DNA of 64,000 nucleotides from Streptomyces cyaneogriseus subsp. noncyanogenus (GTDB lineage Bacteria > Actinomycetota > Actinomycetes > Streptomycetales > Streptomycetaceae), in NCBI RefSeq assembly GCF_000931445.1, contig NZ_CP010849.1, positions 3,038,001-3,102,000 of the forward strand, in the 5' to 3' direction. A program made the translations under genes and the position numbers. The notes under the pieces were generated by a model. It saw nothing but the letters and a program-made list of their open reading frames with translations. It made no database searches and had not been told where the DNA came from. Positions 62,525 through 64,000 of this stretch are shown piece by piece; the first letter of the stretch is position 1, and every line of letters starts with the position of its first letter.

Positions 62525-64000
62525 TCACCGGCCGGTCACCACCGCCGCCTGCGGGCGGATCGGCAGCCGGTTGACCGGGCGGCCCGTGGCGGCCCGGACG
62601 GCGGAGGCGACGGCGGCCGGGGAGGTCACCACCGGCACCGCGCTGACCGCCTTGGCCCCGAACGGGGCCACCACGTCCCGTTCCTCGACCAGTTTGACGA
62701 TCCGGATGTCGGGCGCGTCCAGGGCCGTCGGCAGGGTGTAGCCGGTCAGGTCGGGATGGCGGACCAGGCCGCGCGGCGTACGCAGGTTCTCGGTGAGCGC
62801 GATGCCCACGCCCTGGGTGACCCCGGCCTCGATACGGGCGGCCAGTTGCGCCGGGTTCAGCACCCGCCCCACGTCCTGGGCGACCGCCAGCTCCACCACC
62901 CGCACCGAGCCGATCTCGATGTCGACGTCCACCACCGCGCGCACGGCGCAGAAGGAGATGCCCACGAAGGCGTCGCCCTGGCCCGACTCGTCGAGCGGCT
63001 CGGTCGGATGCGGCCGGCACTGGGCCGTGGCCCACAGCTCCTTGCCCTCCAGCGCCTCGGCGACGGTGGTCGACAGGACACCGTCGTACGAGGTGATCTT
63101 GCCGTCCGTGATCTGGAGGAGCTCGGTGGACATGCCGAACTTGTGGGCCAGGGGCTGGAGCAACTGGGTGCGGACCATCTTGGCCGCGCGTTCCACGGCA
63201 CCGCCCGAGACCCAGGTGTGGCGGCCCCGGCAGCCCGCGCCGGCCGGCGGCTGGTCGGTGTCGACCGGCGCGACGTGCACCTCGTCGACGCCGAGCGTCT
63301 CCTGCACGATCTGCCGGGCCAGGGTGGTGAAGCCCTGGCCGGTCTCGACGGCGGAGCACAGCACCGTCGCCACGCCGTCCTGCACCTTCACCGTGGCCGT
63401 GGAGACCTCGTCCGCGCCCTCCGCGCCGAGCATGTGCACCATGCCCAGGCCGTAGCCCACGCCCCGGCGCACGGCACCCGGTTCGCCCGCGCCCTCGGGA
63501 CCGCCGGGCAGCAGCCACTCCTCCTCGGGGGTGTCCTTGGGCAGCGGCGGGAGCGGGAAGTCGCGCACGGCCTGGAGCAGTTCGGCGACCGGCGCCGGGC
63601 AGGTCACCGACTGGCCGGTCGGCAGCACGTCGCCGGTGGCCATGGCGTTGCGCAGGCGCAGCTCCGCCGGGTCCAGGCCGAGCCGCTTGGCCAGCTTGTC
63701 CATCTGCGCCTCGTAGGCGGCGCACACCTGCATGGCGCCCTCGCCGCGCACATGGCCGGAGGGCGGGTTGTTGGTGCGCACGGCCCAGCCCTCGATGAAC
63801 GCGTTCGGCACGACGTACGGGCCGCAGGCGAACGCCACGGCGGCGGCCAGCGCGTCGGAGGAGGTGTCGGCGTAGGCGCCCGCGTCCAGCAGGATCTGCG
63901 CCTCGACCTTGACCAGCCTGCCCTCGGCGTCGGCGTGGTGCCGGTACCGCAGCAGGGTCGGGTGGCGGTGGACGTGGCCGAGGAAGGACTCCTCGCGCGT
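62525..64000 (-). CDS. Xanthine dehydrogenase / aldehyde oxidase Mo-binding subunit, 5' truncated by window edge
   Basis: 491 visible residues, open to 64000 (TREESFLGHVHRHPTLLRYR HHADAEGRL at the edge). The molybdopterin domain shows SGHVRGEGAMQVCAAYEAQM, AVRRGVGYGLGMV, VETGQGFTTLARQIVQETLG, GHRGRHTWVSGGAV-like and the catalytic-Glu region PFGAKAVSAVPVV. It hydroxylates purines or aldehydes. The small FAD and 2Fe-2S subunits would lie outside the window. Confidence 0.9.
   Translation of the reverse strand, partial: TREESFLGHVHRHPTLLRYRHHADAEGRLVKVEAQILLDAGAYADTSSDALAAAVAFACGPYVVPNAFIEGWAVRTNNPPSGHVRGEGAMQVCAAYEAQMDKLAKRLGLDPAELRLRNAMATGDVLPTGQSVTCPAPVAELLQAVRDFPLPPLPKDTPEEEWLLPGGPEGAGEPGAVRRGVGYGLGMVHMLGAEGADEVSTATVKVQDGVATVLCSAVETGQGFTTLARQIVQETLGVDEVHVAPVDTDQPPAGAGCRGRHTWVSGGAVERAAKMVRTQLLQPLAHKFGMSTELLQITDGKITSYDGVLSTTVAEALEGKELWATAQCRPHPTEPLDESGQGDAFVGISFCAVRAVVDVDIEIGSVRVVELAVAQDVGRVLNPAQLAARIEAGVTQGVGIALTENLRTPRGLVRHPDLTGYTLPTALDAPDIRIVKLVEERDVVAPFGAKAVSAVPVVTSPAAVASAVRAATGRPVNRLPIRPQAAVVTGR

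Overview
The window is high-GC DNA with the gene content and order of a Streptomyces core chromosome: an SsgA-like sporulation protein, the split GlcNAc PTS (nagF/nagE1/nagE2), the cysO-cysM-mec set, clpS next to pncB, hppD opposite an Lrp/AsnC regulator, an opuC osmolyte transporter and many Pro/Ala-rich membrane proteins. No rRNA or CRISPR was seen. The species cannot be fixed from the sequence. A split gene near 45.5 kb carries two copies of a mate-pair linker with loxP cores, so the source looks like a draft assembled from 454-type paired-end reads.

1-6.7 kb, accessory-looking and visibly less GC-rich: a PLD-nuclease/SF2-helicase/DUF3427 protein cut by the window edge, a HAD hydrolase, and an XRE/TPR regulator divergent from a small unknown protein plus an isoaspartyl-methyltransferase-like enzyme. 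6.8-13.5 kb: alpha/beta hydrolase, DUF2267 protein, Hsp20, a decayed stretch with a SARP (BTAD) remnant, a TetR regulator, an amidase with an AtzG-like partner, and a divergent metallo-beta-lactamase-fold hydrolase. The TetR gene and the amidase/hydrolase divergon share three similar imperfect palindromes.

13.7-24.6 kb: MFS transporter, DUF445 membrane protein, secreted SGNH hydrolase, DUF1707 protein, a three-gene ABC-2 exporter operon, and a class A penicillin-binding protein. 24.6-28.5 kb: a guanidinium exporter (SugE/Gdx) preceded by a guanidine-III-type riboswitch, a GroES-like protein, a DUF3618 protein, Bcp peroxiredoxin, an odd short-variable-loop tRNA with anticodon UAG, RdgB, a lipoprotein and RNase PH. 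28.6-31.9 kb: PTS genes for N-acetylglucosamine with DasR-type operators in both intergenic regions.

31.9-43.4 kb: MBL-fold hydrolase, membrane-anchored PemK/MazF-like protein, cysM-cysO with a cysteine-ending leader peptide and mec upstream, amino-acid permease, DUF2017-clpS, pncB and pncA (NAD salvage), and a secreted M6 metalloprotease behind a 24-bp palindrome. 43.7-50.1 kb: small membrane protein, two tandem RDD proteins (the second split by the linker artefact), SsgA-like protein, FAD-linked oxidase, TPR protein. 50.2-55.7 kb: hppD, Lrp/AsnC regulator and a four-gene opuC operon. 55.8-64.0 kb: Lon-type secreted protease, IclR regulator, DEAD/DEAH helicase, Doc-toxin remnant, MFS exporter, tRNA-Cys overlapped antisense by a truncated SUKH-like gene, and a xanthine-dehydrogenase-type molybdopterin subunit running off the right edge.
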